DNA of 64,000 nucleotides from positions 1 to 64,000 of the forward strand of contig CAXBIQ010000005.1 in assembly GCA_963975935.1 (NCBI GenBank), read 5' to 3'. How positions within the stretch are numbered: the first letter of the stretch is position 1; each line of letters opens with the position of its first letter. Below, piece by piece: positions 51,831 to 60,602 of the stretch. This stretch comes from Planktosalinus sp963975935 (GTDB lineage Bacteria; Bacteroidota; Bacteroidia; Flavobacteriales; Flavobacteriaceae). The notes under the pieces were generated by a model, which was not told where the DNA came from, ran no database searches, and saw nothing but the letters and a program-made list of their open reading frames with translations. Made by a program: the position numbers and the translations under genes.

Positions 51831-53183
51831 TTAAACACTTTTTCCTGTCATTTTATTGAATATCAAAATGGCATTGCCGTCTGTGAGTCCTGCAATATAT
51901 GTACAGCAATTCATTAAAAGTGTATAGATTGTGGTTGCAGATGAGTTTTTAAAATTTTGCTGTTCCAAATCCTGAAGAATGAGCTTATCATAATGCGTTA
52001 GTCTATCATTCCACAAATTTTCCACAGAGGATGTATAGCCTTCGAGAAGGGTGTTTAAAACCTTATAGCCTGCAATTTCTTTATCTACAACTTCCCTGCT
52101 CTTGTATATTTTTTCGACACTTACATTAATTATGGTGTCAATTTGTGCTTTGTATTTACTCATATCGAGCAAAGAATTTTCAAGTTCGCCTGATAAAATC
52201 AATGCTTCATTCTTGATGAATAAATCTACAGCTTCCTGAATTAAAGTATTGATTGCAAGCGACCGCAAGTAACTCACACGGTCTGCAGTGGTCTGTAAAT
52301 TTGCATATTTTTTTGTATTAATAGATTCTTTAACAAGGTTGATTAAATATTCAAGAGCGAGTTCTTCAGGAATAAGGCCCAGGTTGATTCCATCTTCAAA
52401 ATCTATGATGGTGTAGCAAATATCATCTGCAGCTTCCACAAGGTATGCCAGGGGGTGCCTGCAATAACTTAAATCATGTACATTGCCTTTTTTGAGGAGC
52501 CCAAGTTCTTCAGCCACTTCATCAAAGAATTTTTTTTCAGATTGAAAGACACCATATTTTTTATCGCAAATATGATTGGTGGGTTTTTTGGGCAAAGATT
52601 CTTTCGGATATTTTGTAAAAGCGCCCAGGGTTGCATACGTAAGCCTCAATCCGCCTTCCACTCCTTGTTTTGATTCTGTCAGGATTCTAAACCCGTTTGC
52701 ATTTCCTTCAAAATCCACGAGGTCCTGATATTCCTTTTCAGATAATTTTTCTTTGAATCGTTTGCCGTTTCCGTTTTTGAAATAATTACCAATGGCTTTC
52801 TCACCGGAGTGCCCGAAAGGAGGGTTACCAATATCATGTGCCAAAGCTGCTGCAGCTACAATAGCGCCAAAATCATTGATTTTATAGCCTAGAGTTTCCT
52901 TCAACTGCGGATGTTTTTTCAGGATTGCCTTTCCAACCTGCCTGCCCAGTGACCTTCCCACTACAGACACCTCAAGACTATGTGTCAAACGCGTGTGTAC
53001 AAAATCTGTTTTAGAAAGGGGTATTACCTGAGTTTTATCCTGCAAACTCCTGAAGGCAGATGAAAAAATAATACGGTCATAATCAACCTCAAAAGCCAGG
53101 CGGGTTTCATCTTGCTCCATGCGGATTCTTTTGGTTGCGTCACCTTGTTTTTTTAGTGACAGCAGTTGTTCCCAGTGCATCAT
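51831..53183 (-). CDS. dgt: Deoxyguanosinetriphosphate triphosphohydrolase
   Basis: HD-domain dNTPase that splits dGTP to deoxyguanosine and triphosphate. The N-terminal block RIIFSSAFRSLQDKTQVIPL, metal ligands in THSLEVSVVGR and AHDIGNPPFGHSGE, and the downstream YLVEAADDICYTIID (third HD segment) are in place. The 450-residue length is normal. A second ATG lies one codon into the gene (53180). A ribonucleotide reductase is 7 kb away, but no operon link exists. Confidence 0.92.
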   Translation of the reverse strand: MMHWEQLLSLKKQGDATKRIRMEQDETRLAFEVDYDRIIFSSAFRSLQDKTQVIPLSKTDFVHTRLTHSLEVSVVGRSLGRQVGKAILKKHPQLKETLGYKINDFGAIVAAAALAHDIGNPPFGHSGEKAIGNYFKNGNGKRFKEKLSEKEYQDLVDFEGNANGFRILTESKQGVEGGLRLTYATLGAFTKYPKESLPKKPTNHICDKKYGVFQSEKKFFDEVAEELGLLKKGNVHDLSYCRHPLAYLVEAADDICYTIIDFEDGINLGLIPEELALEYLINLVKESINTKKYANLQTTADRVSYLRSLAINTLIQEAVDLFIKNEALILSGELENSLLDMSKYKAQIDTIINVSVEKIYKSREVVDKEIAGYKVLNTLLEGYTSSVENLWNDRLTHYDKLILQDLEQQNFKNSSATTIYTLLMNCCTYIAGLTDGNAILIFNKMTGKSV

Positions 53184-53257
53184 CTCTTATTGATTTTTTG
53201 AACTGCAATATACTATTTAAACCAAAAACAATCCCACGTTAAGAAAAAGAAAGAAAA

Positions 53258-53319
53258 TTAACGTTTAGCTAACATTGAAATGATGAACACTTAATTTTCA
53301 TGTAACATCAACTTTACAT
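53258..53319 (+). promoter_or_regulatory. Array of 11-bp-spaced TTAACAT-like repeats (Pho-box-like)
   Basis: Seven-base units begin at 53258 (TTAACGT), 53269 (CTAACAT), 53291 (TTAATTT), 53302 (GTAACAT) and 53313 (TTTACAT), all in one 11-bp register; only the unit at 53280 is poor. This is the layout of PhoB/PhoP binding sites. A weak -7 box TTTCTTTG (53328-53335) follows the last unit by 8 bp. Confidence 0.55.
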
Positions 53320-53380
53320 AATTGGGGTTTCTTTGTACCATCAAAATTTAACCATTAAAAATACTTTTAAAACAAAAATT

Positions 53381-54655
53381 ATGAAAAAATTCTTTTTATC
53401 CATAGCATCAGTAGCTTTGCTAAGTTTTGCTACAAGCTGTAGTAGTGATGATGACAACACACCAATCACTCAAGATGATGATGGTGGTGTTCCAATTGAC
53501 AACGTATTATCTGGCGTAATGTCTGAAGACAGGGAATTGACAAATGATATTATCTGGAGAATTGAAGGCAGATATGTTGTGCCGGACGGTATTACATTAA
53601 CTATTCAAGAAGGAACTATTCTTCAGGGAGGTCCCGGTCAGGGAGCAAATGCATCTGTACTTATTGTTGCCAGAGGAGGAACAATCCTTGCAGAAGGAAC
53701 AGCTGATCAACCCATTATCTTTACCGCTGCCGGTGATAATATTCAGTTAGGAGAAACTGCCGGTACAAACCTTGACGAAAATGACAGAGGTCTTTGGGGT
53801 GGTGTAATTGTATTAGGAAGAGCACCAAGTTCTTTTGAAGGAGATGCTCCTGAGTGGCAAATTGAGGGTATTCCTGCAAATGATCCTAACGGTCGTTATG
53901 GTGGAGATATTCCTAATGACAATTCCGGAATATTGAAATATGTATCTATCAGACACGGTGGTACTTTAATTGGTGAAGGAAATGAAATCAACGGTCTTAC
54001 CCTTGGGGGAGTTGGAAACGGAACTGTAATTGACCACATAGAAGTTGTTGCTAACGTGGATGATGGTATTGAGTGGTTTGGCGGAACAGTAAATTCTTCA
54101 AACCTAGTAGTGTGGTCTTGTGGAGATGATGCATTTGATCTAGATCAAGCGTATTCAGGTACTATTTCAAATATCTTAGGTGTTCAGGGAGATAATTCTG
54201 ACCATGCTTTCGAAATTGATGGACCAGAAGGCACTTTAGAAGGATCTTTCACAATTAACGACGCAACACTAATTGGTAATCTTGATGCTGTTAATGGAGA
54301 ATATGCTGACTACAGAGATGGTGCAATGGGTGCTACAAACAATGTATATGCTATTGGTTTTAAAACAGATTCTGATGTTGAATTAGACAACAATGGTGTT
54401 GCTCAAAACTTTTTAGACGGTAAGTTGACTTTTTCAAACTGGGAAATCACTCTACCTAACGGTGTAGCTAACGCTAATGATATTTTTGCAGAAAAAACAG
54501 CTGATGGTGAAAACCCTATCATCTTAAATCCAACATTTACAGAAAGAGCAGCTGACTGGTCAACTGCAGTTCCTGCCGGTGGTAACACTGTAGGTGCAGA
54601 TTTATCTGTATTCAGTTGGACATATACCATGCAACGTGCTAACCTTGGATTTTAA
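53381..54655 (+). CDS. Surface lipoprotein with beta-helix-like repeats, partner of TonB receptor
   Basis: A 424-residue lipoprotein. The signal peptide ends at ATSC followed by SSDDDNT, a surface-export type acidic run. The mature part has beta-helix-like repeats (GITLTIQEGTILQG, ASVLIVARGGTILAEG, ADQPIIFTAAGDN, GLWGGVIVLGRAPSS, HIEVVANVDDGIEWFGG). Relatives are very common in Flavobacteriia and sometimes misannotated as multidrug transporters. It is followed by a hairpin and a TonB-dependent receptor, so it probably captures a substrate at the surface. Pho-box-like repeats upstream hint at phosphate. The start at 53381 begins the signal peptide. Confidence 0.8.
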   Translation: MKKFFLSIASVALLSFATSCSSDDDNTPITQDDDGGVPIDNVLSGVMSEDRELTNDIIWRIEGRYVVPDGITLTIQEGTILQGGPGQGANASVLIVARGGTILAEGTADQPIIFTAAGDNIQLGETAGTNLDENDRGLWGGVIVLGRAPSSFEGDAPEWQIEGIPANDPNGRYGGDIPNDNSGILKYVSIRHGGTLIGEGNEINGLTLGGVGNGTVIDHIEVVANVDDGIEWFGGTVNSSNLVVWSCGDDAFDLDQAYSGTISNILGVQGDNSDHAFEIDGPEGTLEGSFTINDATLIGNLDAVNGEYADYRDGAMGATNNVYAIGFKTDSDVELDNNGVAQNFLDGKLTFSNWEITLPNGVANANDIFAEKTADGENPIILNPTFTERAADWSTAVPAGGNTVGADLSVFSWTYTMQRANLGF

Positions 54656-54680
54656 TTTTATATCCATACTATAAAACTTA

Positions 54681-54715
54681 TAAATTGCTCGTCTCCTTTT
54701 GGGGACGGGCAATTT
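54681..54715 (+). other. Long hairpin between lipoprotein and TonB receptor genes
   Basis: A stem of about 15 bp (AAATTGC-T-CGTC-TCC paired with GGG-GACG-G-GCAATTT) is not followed by a T run. It probably protects the upstream mRNA or reduces readthrough, so that the lipoprotein is made in excess over the receptor. Confidence 0.6.
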
Positions 54716-54747
54716 ATCATTACTAAAAAAGATTTAAACCCACAACA

Positions 54748-57555
54748 ATGAACCTGAAGAGTAAATTACTAATCGCATTAAGTTTTATATCATTTATTTC
54801 ATTTTCGCAATCCGGTACATTATCGGGGACACTCTATGATGGTGAGTACAATGATGTTCTTTCGTTTGCAACAGTAGTAGTAAAAGACACGAATACCGGT
54901 ACCACCTCAGACTTTGAAGGAGATTATTCCCTGGAGTTACAGGAAGGAGTTTATACCATAGTATATTCATTTGTTGGTTATGAAACCAAAGAAATCACAG
55001 AAGTTGAAATAAAATCTGGCGAAACTACAACTATAAATGTAACTTTAAATGCCACTGCAGGTTTATTGGATGAAGTTGTGATATCCACAACGGCCAGAAG
55101 AAACACCGAGCAATCTGTTTTGAACCTTCAAAAAAACTCTATTACCGTAATGGATGGTCTTTCTGTAGAAGGCATGAGAAAAACCGGTGCAGGTGACGTT
55201 GCAAGTGCTGTAAAAAATATCCCGGGGGTATCTGTACAAGGCGGAAAGTTTGTATATGTGAGAGGTTTAGGAGACAGATATACCAAATCTATTTTAAACG
55301 GAATGGATGTACCCGGTCTGGATCCTGACAGAAACACGCTTCAACTGGACATTTTCCCGACAAACATACTCGAAAACATTCTGGTTATAAAATCTTCATC
55401 AGCAGATTTACCGGCAGACTTTACGGGTGGGGTTGTAGATATTGTCACAAAAGATTTTTCTGGAAGAGAAGAATATTCCTTTTCTATAGGAGGCACTTAT
55501 AATTCTTCAATGCACTTTAATTCAGATTATCTTACCTATGAAGGAGGTAAAACTGATTTTCTTGGTTTTGACGATGGCACAAGGGATATTCCAATTCCCA
55601 CAGGAGTAGATATCCCACAACCTTTTGAAAACGATCCTGCAACTACTACCTTAACCAGGGAATTCAACCCTATAATGGCAGCAGCTCGCGAAAGAAGCCT
55701 AATGGATTACAGTTTAGGACTTACCGCTGCAAATGAATATGATTTAGGTGAAAATGGAAGTAAATTGGGTTATATAGCTTCATTATCCTATAAAAACTCA
55801 ACAGACTATTTTGACGATTATCAAACCGGGGGTATTTTCAGAAAAAACAATGATAAAAGTATTTTTGAACTGGATCTGGGACGCACACAAATTGGTGAGC
55901 TGGCTACAAACAATGTATTGATAAGTGGTCTTGCCGGCATATCTTATAAAACCAACAAATCAAAATTACAATTGAACGTATTGCACATCCAAAACGGAGA
56001 GTCAAAGGCCGGTATCTTAACTCAGGATATTCGCATAACCGATGCTGTTATAATCGAAAAAGACAATCTTGAATATACAGAAAGATCCATAACAAATATA
56101 TTGCTGTCAGGAAAGCACAGTAATGCTGATGGTTCCTGGAATTTAGACTGGAAATTATCTCCTACACTTTCAAAAATAAATGATAAAGACAACCGTGTTA
56201 CGGCTTTTAGGGTTGAGAGCGATGGTATATCCATTGACCCTGCTTCAGGGGGAAATCCCACAAGGATTTGGAGAGAATTAGACGAAATAAGTTTAGCCGG
56301 TAAAATAGATCTTACCAAAAGGCATACATTGTTTGGTAATGATGCAAAATTAAATTTTGGTGGCGCATATACTTATAAGCAAAGGGATTTTAGGATTGAC
56401 CAATATAGAATTTTGATTCGGGGTCTATTGGACCTCACCGGTGATCCAAACCAGCTATTGGCTCCTGAAAATATTTATACTCAGGAAACAGACCGAGGTA
56501 CTTTCATGACCAATGATTTTAATATTTCAAACACTTTTGATTCTTATATGACCATTGGTGCTGCTTATGTTTCTGAAGATTTTAAACTCTCTGAGCGTTT
56601 CAAGGCTGTATTGGGATTACGGGCAGAAAAATTTGATCTTTTTTATACAGGGCAGGACCAGCAAGCCCAAAATGTATTTGATGAAGAGAATGTGTTTGAT
56701 AAACTGGATTTATTCCCCAATGTGAATTTAATTTATTCATTAAATCCTGAAACCAATCTTAGGACCTCATACTCCAAAACAACTGCAAGGCCTTCTTTTA
56801 AAGAAGCCTCTGTAGCGCAGATATTTGATCCTTTATCAAACTCTACGTTTATTGGTAATCTGAACATTCAACCCACTTATATTGACAATTTTGACCTTCG
56901 GTTTGAAAAATTTGGGGAAGGAGCTGAATTATTTGCTGTAAGTGCATTCTACAAAAAATTTGATGACCCAATAGAATTAAGCTTTTTCCGAGCTGCGCCA
57001 GATCAGTTTGAACCAAGAAACCTTGGGGACGCTACAGTTTATGGAGCTGAATTAGAATTTAGAAAGAATTTAACCTTTATTTCGGGCCTTGAAGACTTTA
57101 GTGTAAATGTAAATGTATCTGTAATTGAGTCTCAACAGGAATATGGAGAAGAAGAAAGAGAAGCAAGAGAAGATAATTTAAGGGAAGGAGAAACCCTTGA
57201 TGACTTCAGACAGTTGCAAGGACAATCACCCTATTTAATCAATGCGGGTATAAGCTATGATGGAGATGAAAACGGATTTCAGGCTGGCTTATATTATAAT
57301 GTTCAGGGCAAAACACTTGAAATTGTGGGAGCAGGAAATATTCCTGATGTATTCACATTACCCTTTCATAACCTTGTCCTTAACTTCAGCAAAGCTTTCG
57401 GCAAAGAAAAGAAATCAAGTATAACTTTCAAATTTGAAAACATATTAAATGATGATATCGAAAGTGTATTTCAATCTTTCGGTGCAGAAGATCAAATTTA
57501 TGCCAAAAGAAGTCCCGGTCAGCCAATCAGTATAGGCTATAGTTATAAATTTTAA
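54748..57555 (+). CDS. TonB-dependent outer-membrane receptor
   Basis: A 935-residue receptor. It has a signal peptide (MNLKSKLLIALSFISFISFS), a carboxypeptidase-regulatory-like domain (about 22-105; LSGTLYDGEYNDVLSFATVV), a plug (about 110-240; GDVASAVKNIPGVSVQGGKF, VYVRGLGDRYTKSILNG) and a 22-strand barrel ending in RSPGQPISIGYSYKF. It imports a substrate with energy from TonB-ExbB-ExbD (an ExbBD operon is at 20-22.6 kb). It is not in the SusC branch: no SusD gene follows, and the upstream lipoprotein is a beta-helix type. The substrate is unknown; phosphate-containing ligands are suggested by context. Confidence 0.93.
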   Translation: MNLKSKLLIALSFISFISFSQSGTLSGTLYDGEYNDVLSFATVVVKDTNTGTTSDFEGDYSLELQEGVYTIVYSFVGYETKEITEVEIKSGETTTINVTLNATAGLLDEVVISTTARRNTEQSVLNLQKNSITVMDGLSVEGMRKTGAGDVASAVKNIPGVSVQGGKFVYVRGLGDRYTKSILNGMDVPGLDPDRNTLQLDIFPTNILENILVIKSSSADLPADFTGGVVDIVTKDFSGREEYSFSIGGTYNSSMHFNSDYLTYEGGKTDFLGFDDGTRDIPIPTGVDIPQPFENDPATTTLTREFNPIMAAARERSLMDYSLGLTAANEYDLGENGSKLGYIASLSYKNSTDYFDDYQTGGIFRKNNDKSIFELDLGRTQIGELATNNVLISGLAGISYKTNKSKLQLNVLHIQNGESKAGILTQDIRITDAVIIEKDNLEYTERSITNILLSGKHSNADGSWNLDWKLSPTLSKINDKDNRVTAFRVESDGISIDPASGGNPTRIWRELDEISLAGKIDLTKRHTLFGNDAKLNFGGAYTYKQRDFRIDQYRILIRGLLDLTGDPNQLLAPENIYTQETDRGTFMTNDFNISNTFDSYMTIGAAYVSEDFKLSERFKAVLGLRAEKFDLFYTGQDQQAQNVFDEENVFDKLDLFPNVNLIYSLNPETNLRTSYSKTTARPSFKEASVAQIFDPLSNSTFIGNLNIQPTYIDNFDLRFEKFGEGAELFAVSAFYKKFDDPIELSFFRAAPDQFEPRNLGDATVYGAELEFRKNLTFISGLEDFSVNVNVSVIESQQEYGEEEREAREDNLREGETLDDFRQLQGQSPYLINAGISYDGDENGFQAGLYYNVQGKTLEIVGAGNIPDVFTLPFHNLVLNFSKAFGKEKKSSITFKFENILNDDIESVFQSFGAEDQIYAKRSPGQPISIGYSYKF

Positions 57556-57560
57556 ATAAA

Positions 57561-57588
57561 AAAAGGCTTCTAAATTTAGAAGCCTTTT
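57561..57588. terminator. Bidirectional terminator, TonB receptor / MORN-like gene
   Basis: A 28-base perfect palindrome (AAAAGGCTTCTAAA joined to its reverse complement), with extra T residues on the right and A residues on the left, serves both convergent genes. Confidence 0.85.
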
Positions 57589-57612
57589 TTGTTTTTTGAA
57601 GTAACTATTTTT

Positions 57613-57978
57613 TTACTCAAAGTTACTTACAACTTCGGTTTCACTTTCTTTCCAGGTAGTAACCTTTGCAATTTTATTGTTGTTATAATTAACTTCGTGC
57701 AATACATCGCCTTGGTAAAAATACCATACGCCTACTTTTTCACCATTATTATACTTTGCAACGGCTGTCTTTTTTCCGTTAACATCATAACTTATCCACG
57801 TTCCCTGAAGTTTTCCATCCAGAGTATATTGGCCTTCCTGACTTATAATTCCATTGTCATAAAAAATCTTGGCTTCAATTAAGTCACCATTTTTCACCAG
57901 CTGTTTTTCTTGTGCCTCTTGAGCGAAACCCTGCAGCCCTATCGCTATCACTGCTAATATTAAGATTAATTTTTTCAT
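57613..57978 (-). CDS. Exported MORN-repeat-variant protein
   Basis: A 121-residue exported protein with signal peptide MKKLILILAVIAIGLQGFAQ. The rest consists of MORN-variant units: IFYDNGIISQEGQYTLDGKL, QGTWISYDVNGKKTAVAKYN and NGEKVGVWYFYQGDVLHEVN. The family is unassigned in function and is often misnamed as an adenylyltransferase. It is divergent from the Pit transporter; a minus-strand TATATTTG (58005-58012) gives a good -7 element 26 bases upstream. Confidence 0.75.
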   Translation of the reverse strand: MKKLILILAVIAIGLQGFAQEAQEKQLVKNGDLIEAKIFYDNGIISQEGQYTLDGKLQGTWISYDVNGKKTAVAKYNNGEKVGVWYFYQGDVLHEVNYNNNKIAKVTTWKESETEVVSNFE

Positions 57979-58004
57979 AGCTCACATATTTAATGATTTA
58001 TAAA

Positions 58005-58012
58005 CAAATATA
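58005..58012 (-). promoter_or_regulatory. -7 element of the MORN-like gene
   Basis: TATATTTG on the minus strand, 26 bp before the ATG at 57978. No clear -33 element is seen. Confidence 0.5.
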
Positions 58013-58042
58013 ATCAAAAGTTTACAATTCTGACACCTTTTG

Positions 58043-58060
58043 GTAACATTAAATTAACAT
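58043..58060 (+). promoter_or_regulatory. Direct repeat pair GTAACAT / TTAACAT (Pho-box-like, distal)
   Basis: GTAACAT (58043-58049) and TTAACAT (58054-58060) are 11 bp apart with an AT spacer (TAAA). A further partial unit TTTACAA lies in the same register at 58021. The site is in the divergent spacer and could serve either the Pit gene or the MORN-like gene. Confidence 0.5.
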
Positions 58061-58191
58061 TAAGCCTGTAAAATACTGTTTATCTGTATATTAATAAAAT
58101 TTTAGTGGTGAAAATTTAACATTAAAAATCAGAACGGTCAGTATTTTTGATACTTCCGTTTCCATTTAAATAATAAATTTATAGGAAACTG

Positions 58192-58209
58192 ATAACGTTT
58201 AGGTAACAT
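58192..58209 (+). promoter_or_regulatory. Direct repeat pair ATAACGT / GTAACAT (Pho-box-like, proximal)
   Basis: ATAACGT (58192-58198) and GTAACAT (58203-58209) flank TTAG. The 17-mer TAACGTTTAGGTAACAT differs in one base from the site at 53259-53275 before the lipoprotein/TonB operon. It lies 49 bp before the Pit start, with a weak GAATTTTG -7-like box at 58229-58236. Confidence 0.55.
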
Positions 58210-58258
58210 ACATAAAAAAAAATAGTAAGAATTTTGCCGTAAAATTTTTACGTTCCAT

Positions 58259-60526
58259 ATGAATGATATGTATATAGTAATGCTTATTGCATTAGCACTT
58301 CTTGCGGTTGCTGATTTGGTTGTTGGTGTAGCAAATGATGCTGTAAATTTTCTTAATTCTGCTATTGGATCCAAAGCTGTATCCTTTAAAATCATTATGA
58401 TCGTGGCCAGTTTAGGAATATTCCTTGGTGCTGTATCCTCGAGTGGTATGATGGAGATTGCCCGTAGCGGTATTTTTATCCCCAGTGAGTTTTATTTTAA
58501 CGAAATCATGATCATCTGTATGGCAGTTATGATTGGTGATATTTTACTTCTTGGTTTCTTCAATTCCTTAGGAATGCCCACTTCTACTACTGTCTCAATT
58601 ATATTCAATTTGCTTGGGGCTGCAGTCGCGGTTTCCCTGCTTAAAATATATGAGAATGATGACAGTTTTTCCACGCTGGGAAATTATATTAATAGCGCTA
58701 AAGCCCTTGAAATTATTGTTGGGATTTTAATGTCTGTTGGTATTGCTTTTGTAGTGGGCGCAATCGTTCAATACATCACCAGGCTCCTGGTGAGTTTTAA
58801 TTTTGAAAAAAAACCGAAAATTGTTGCCGCATTGTTTGGAGGTGTTGGTATTACCGCCATTTTTTATTTTATTATTATAAAAGGCCTTAAAGGCACTACT
58901 ATTTTGCCGGAACAATTACCTATTTGGGCAGAAAGCAATTTGTTGGTGTTCTTGTTAATAAATTTAGTGATATGGACGCTGGTGTCTCTCTTGCTCAATA
59001 TTTTAATAAAACTGAATGTCTATAAATTAATAATTGTTCTGGGAACGTTTGCCCTTGCTATGGCATTTGCCGGTAATGACCTTGTAAATTTTGTGGGTGT
59101 ACCTATTGCTGCGTTCCAGGGATGGGAAGCATGGTCTGCTTCCGGTATAGCAGCAAATCAATATGAAATGTCTGTTTTGGCAAATAAAGTTAGTACGCCC
59201 ATATACCTGCTGCTGCTTTCAGGATTAATCATGGTACTTACATTGTGGTTTTCTGAAAAAGCCCAGCGGGTTTTAAAAACTTCGGTTGATTTATCAAGAC
59301 AGGATGTGGGTAAAGAACGGTTTGATGCCAACTTGTTATCACAACAACTCGTAAGAGCTTCCATGCTTATCAATGCAGGGATTACTAAAATAATACCTAA
59401 AAGAGTCAATGAATCAATAGAAAAGAGATTTGCAAAACCTCCTGTAAATCCCATCGACCGAAAAATCGACGCCCCTGCGTTTGATATGATCAGGGCCTCT
59501 GTAAATTTAATGGCCGCTAGTTTACTTATTTCTTTTGCAACTTCTTTAAAACTCCCTTTATCAACTACCTATGTTACTTTTATGGTTGCCATGGGCACTT
59601 CGCTTGCAGACAGAGCCTGGGGAAGCGATAGTGCTGTCTACAGGGTTGCAGGCGTTCTTAATGTTATTGGAGGTTGGTTTATGACCGCAATTGCTGCGTT
59701 TTTAACGGCTGCTACCCTGGCCTTTATTATTTTTACAGTTGGGGAAGTTTCGTTGATTGTATTATTTGCCATTGCGTGTATTCTCATTCTAAGAACATAC
59801 ATCAGAGGTAAAAAAGCTGCCGCCGAATTTAAAGAAGATGAGCTTTTAAGAAGGGCTGAAAGCACTTCAATTAAAGGTATCATTGAAGAAAGCTCAAGTA
59901 ATGTTTCCACAATAATGAAACGATCAGGGAAAGTTTACTCAGCCACGCTCGAAGGGTTGGCAAAACAAAACACCAAGAAACTCAAAAATGCTAAGAAATA
60001 CACAGCAAAACTTGATGAAGAAGTAGAAGAATTAAAAGACCATATTTTCTACTATATTAAAAACCTTCAGGGTCACGACGTTGGGGCAAGTAGATTCTAT
60101 TTGCTGGTACAAGACCATTTACAGGACATTACACAATCATTGGAGCTGATAACCAAAGTGAGCCTTAAACACGTTAAAAACAATCACAAGGGCCTTAAGT
60201 TTAATCAAATTAAAGACCTGAAAGAGATTGAAGCAGAACTTCTTGAGCTCTTCAACAGAACAAAAGAGGAGTTTGACAGCAAATCAATGGAAAACCTGGG
60301 TGACATTTTAAATGAAAAGCAGAATCTCTTAAATAAAGTATCTGCTCAGATTGAAAAGCAAATCGCCCGGACAAAGGACCCGGAATCAAGTTCCAAAAAC
60401 ACAACACTATACTTTACCTTCCTGCTGGAAACAAAAGATATCATAGTATCTACCATAGAATTGCTTGAACTTTATTATATCGAGCACAAGAAAGCAAATG
60501 TGGTAGTCAAAAAGGAAATATTCTAA
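58259..60526 (+). CDS. Pit-type inorganic phosphate transporter fused to a PhoU-like domain
   Basis: A 755-residue protein. Residues 1-520 carry about 10-12 helices of the PiT (PF01384) family, with the duplicated signature seen as GVANDAVNFLNSAIGS near 21 and AFAGNDLVNFVGVPIAAFQG near 270. Residues about 540-755 are an all-helical domain (SSNVSTIMKRSGKVYSATLE, KKYTAKLDEEVEELKDHIFY) resembling PhoU/DUF47. In most bacteria the DUF47 partner is a separate gene, so this is a fusion of transporter and regulator. It probably works as a phosphate:cation symporter. Pho-box-like repeats lie upstream. Confidence 0.88.
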   Translation: MNDMYIVMLIALALLAVADLVVGVANDAVNFLNSAIGSKAVSFKIIMIVASLGIFLGAVSSSGMMEIARSGIFIPSEFYFNEIMIICMAVMIGDILLLGFFNSLGMPTSTTVSIIFNLLGAAVAVSLLKIYENDDSFSTLGNYINSAKALEIIVGILMSVGIAFVVGAIVQYITRLLVSFNFEKKPKIVAALFGGVGITAIFYFIIIKGLKGTTILPEQLPIWAESNLLVFLLINLVIWTLVSLLLNILIKLNVYKLIIVLGTFALAMAFAGNDLVNFVGVPIAAFQGWEAWSASGIAANQYEMSVLANKVSTPIYLLLLSGLIMVLTLWFSEKAQRVLKTSVDLSRQDVGKERFDANLLSQQLVRASMLINAGITKIIPKRVNESIEKRFAKPPVNPIDRKIDAPAFDMIRASVNLMAASLLISFATSLKLPLSTTYVTFMVAMGTSLADRAWGSDSAVYRVAGVLNVIGGWFMTAIAAFLTAATLAFIIFTVGEVSLIVLFAIACILILRTYIRGKKAAAEFKEDELLRRAESTSIKGIIEESSSNVSTIMKRSGKVYSATLEGLAKQNTKKLKNAKKYTAKLDEEVEELKDHIFYYIKNLQGHDVGASRFYLLVQDHLQDITQSLELITKVSLKHVKNNHKGLKFNQIKDLKEIEAELLELFNRTKEEFDSKSMENLGDILNEKQNLLNKVSAQIEKQIARTKDPESSSKNTTLYFTFLLETKDIIVSTIELLELYYIEHKKANVVVKKEIF

Positions 60527-60546
60527 TATTTCAAGCACATCAAACA

Positions 60547-60577
60547 AAAAAAGGAGGGCAAAATGCCCTCCTTTTTT
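60547..60577. terminator. Bidirectional terminator, Pit / nrdA
   Basis: Stem AAAAGGAGGGCA (60549-60560) and TGCCCTCCTTTT (60564-60575) with an AAA loop. There are T residues on the right and A residues on the left, serving both convergent genes. Confidence 0.9.
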
Positions 60578-60602
60578 ATTCATTAACACTTAAAATACCT
60601 GA

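Noticed and set aside
53381..54655. Label 'multidrug transporter' for the beta-helix lipoprotein
   Set aside because: It has a lipoprotein signal and no membrane helices beyond it, so it cannot be a transporter of that kind.
57589..57882. Plus-strand frame opposite the MORN-like gene
   Set aside because: Antisense shadow; the minus-strand frame has a signal peptide and MORN units.
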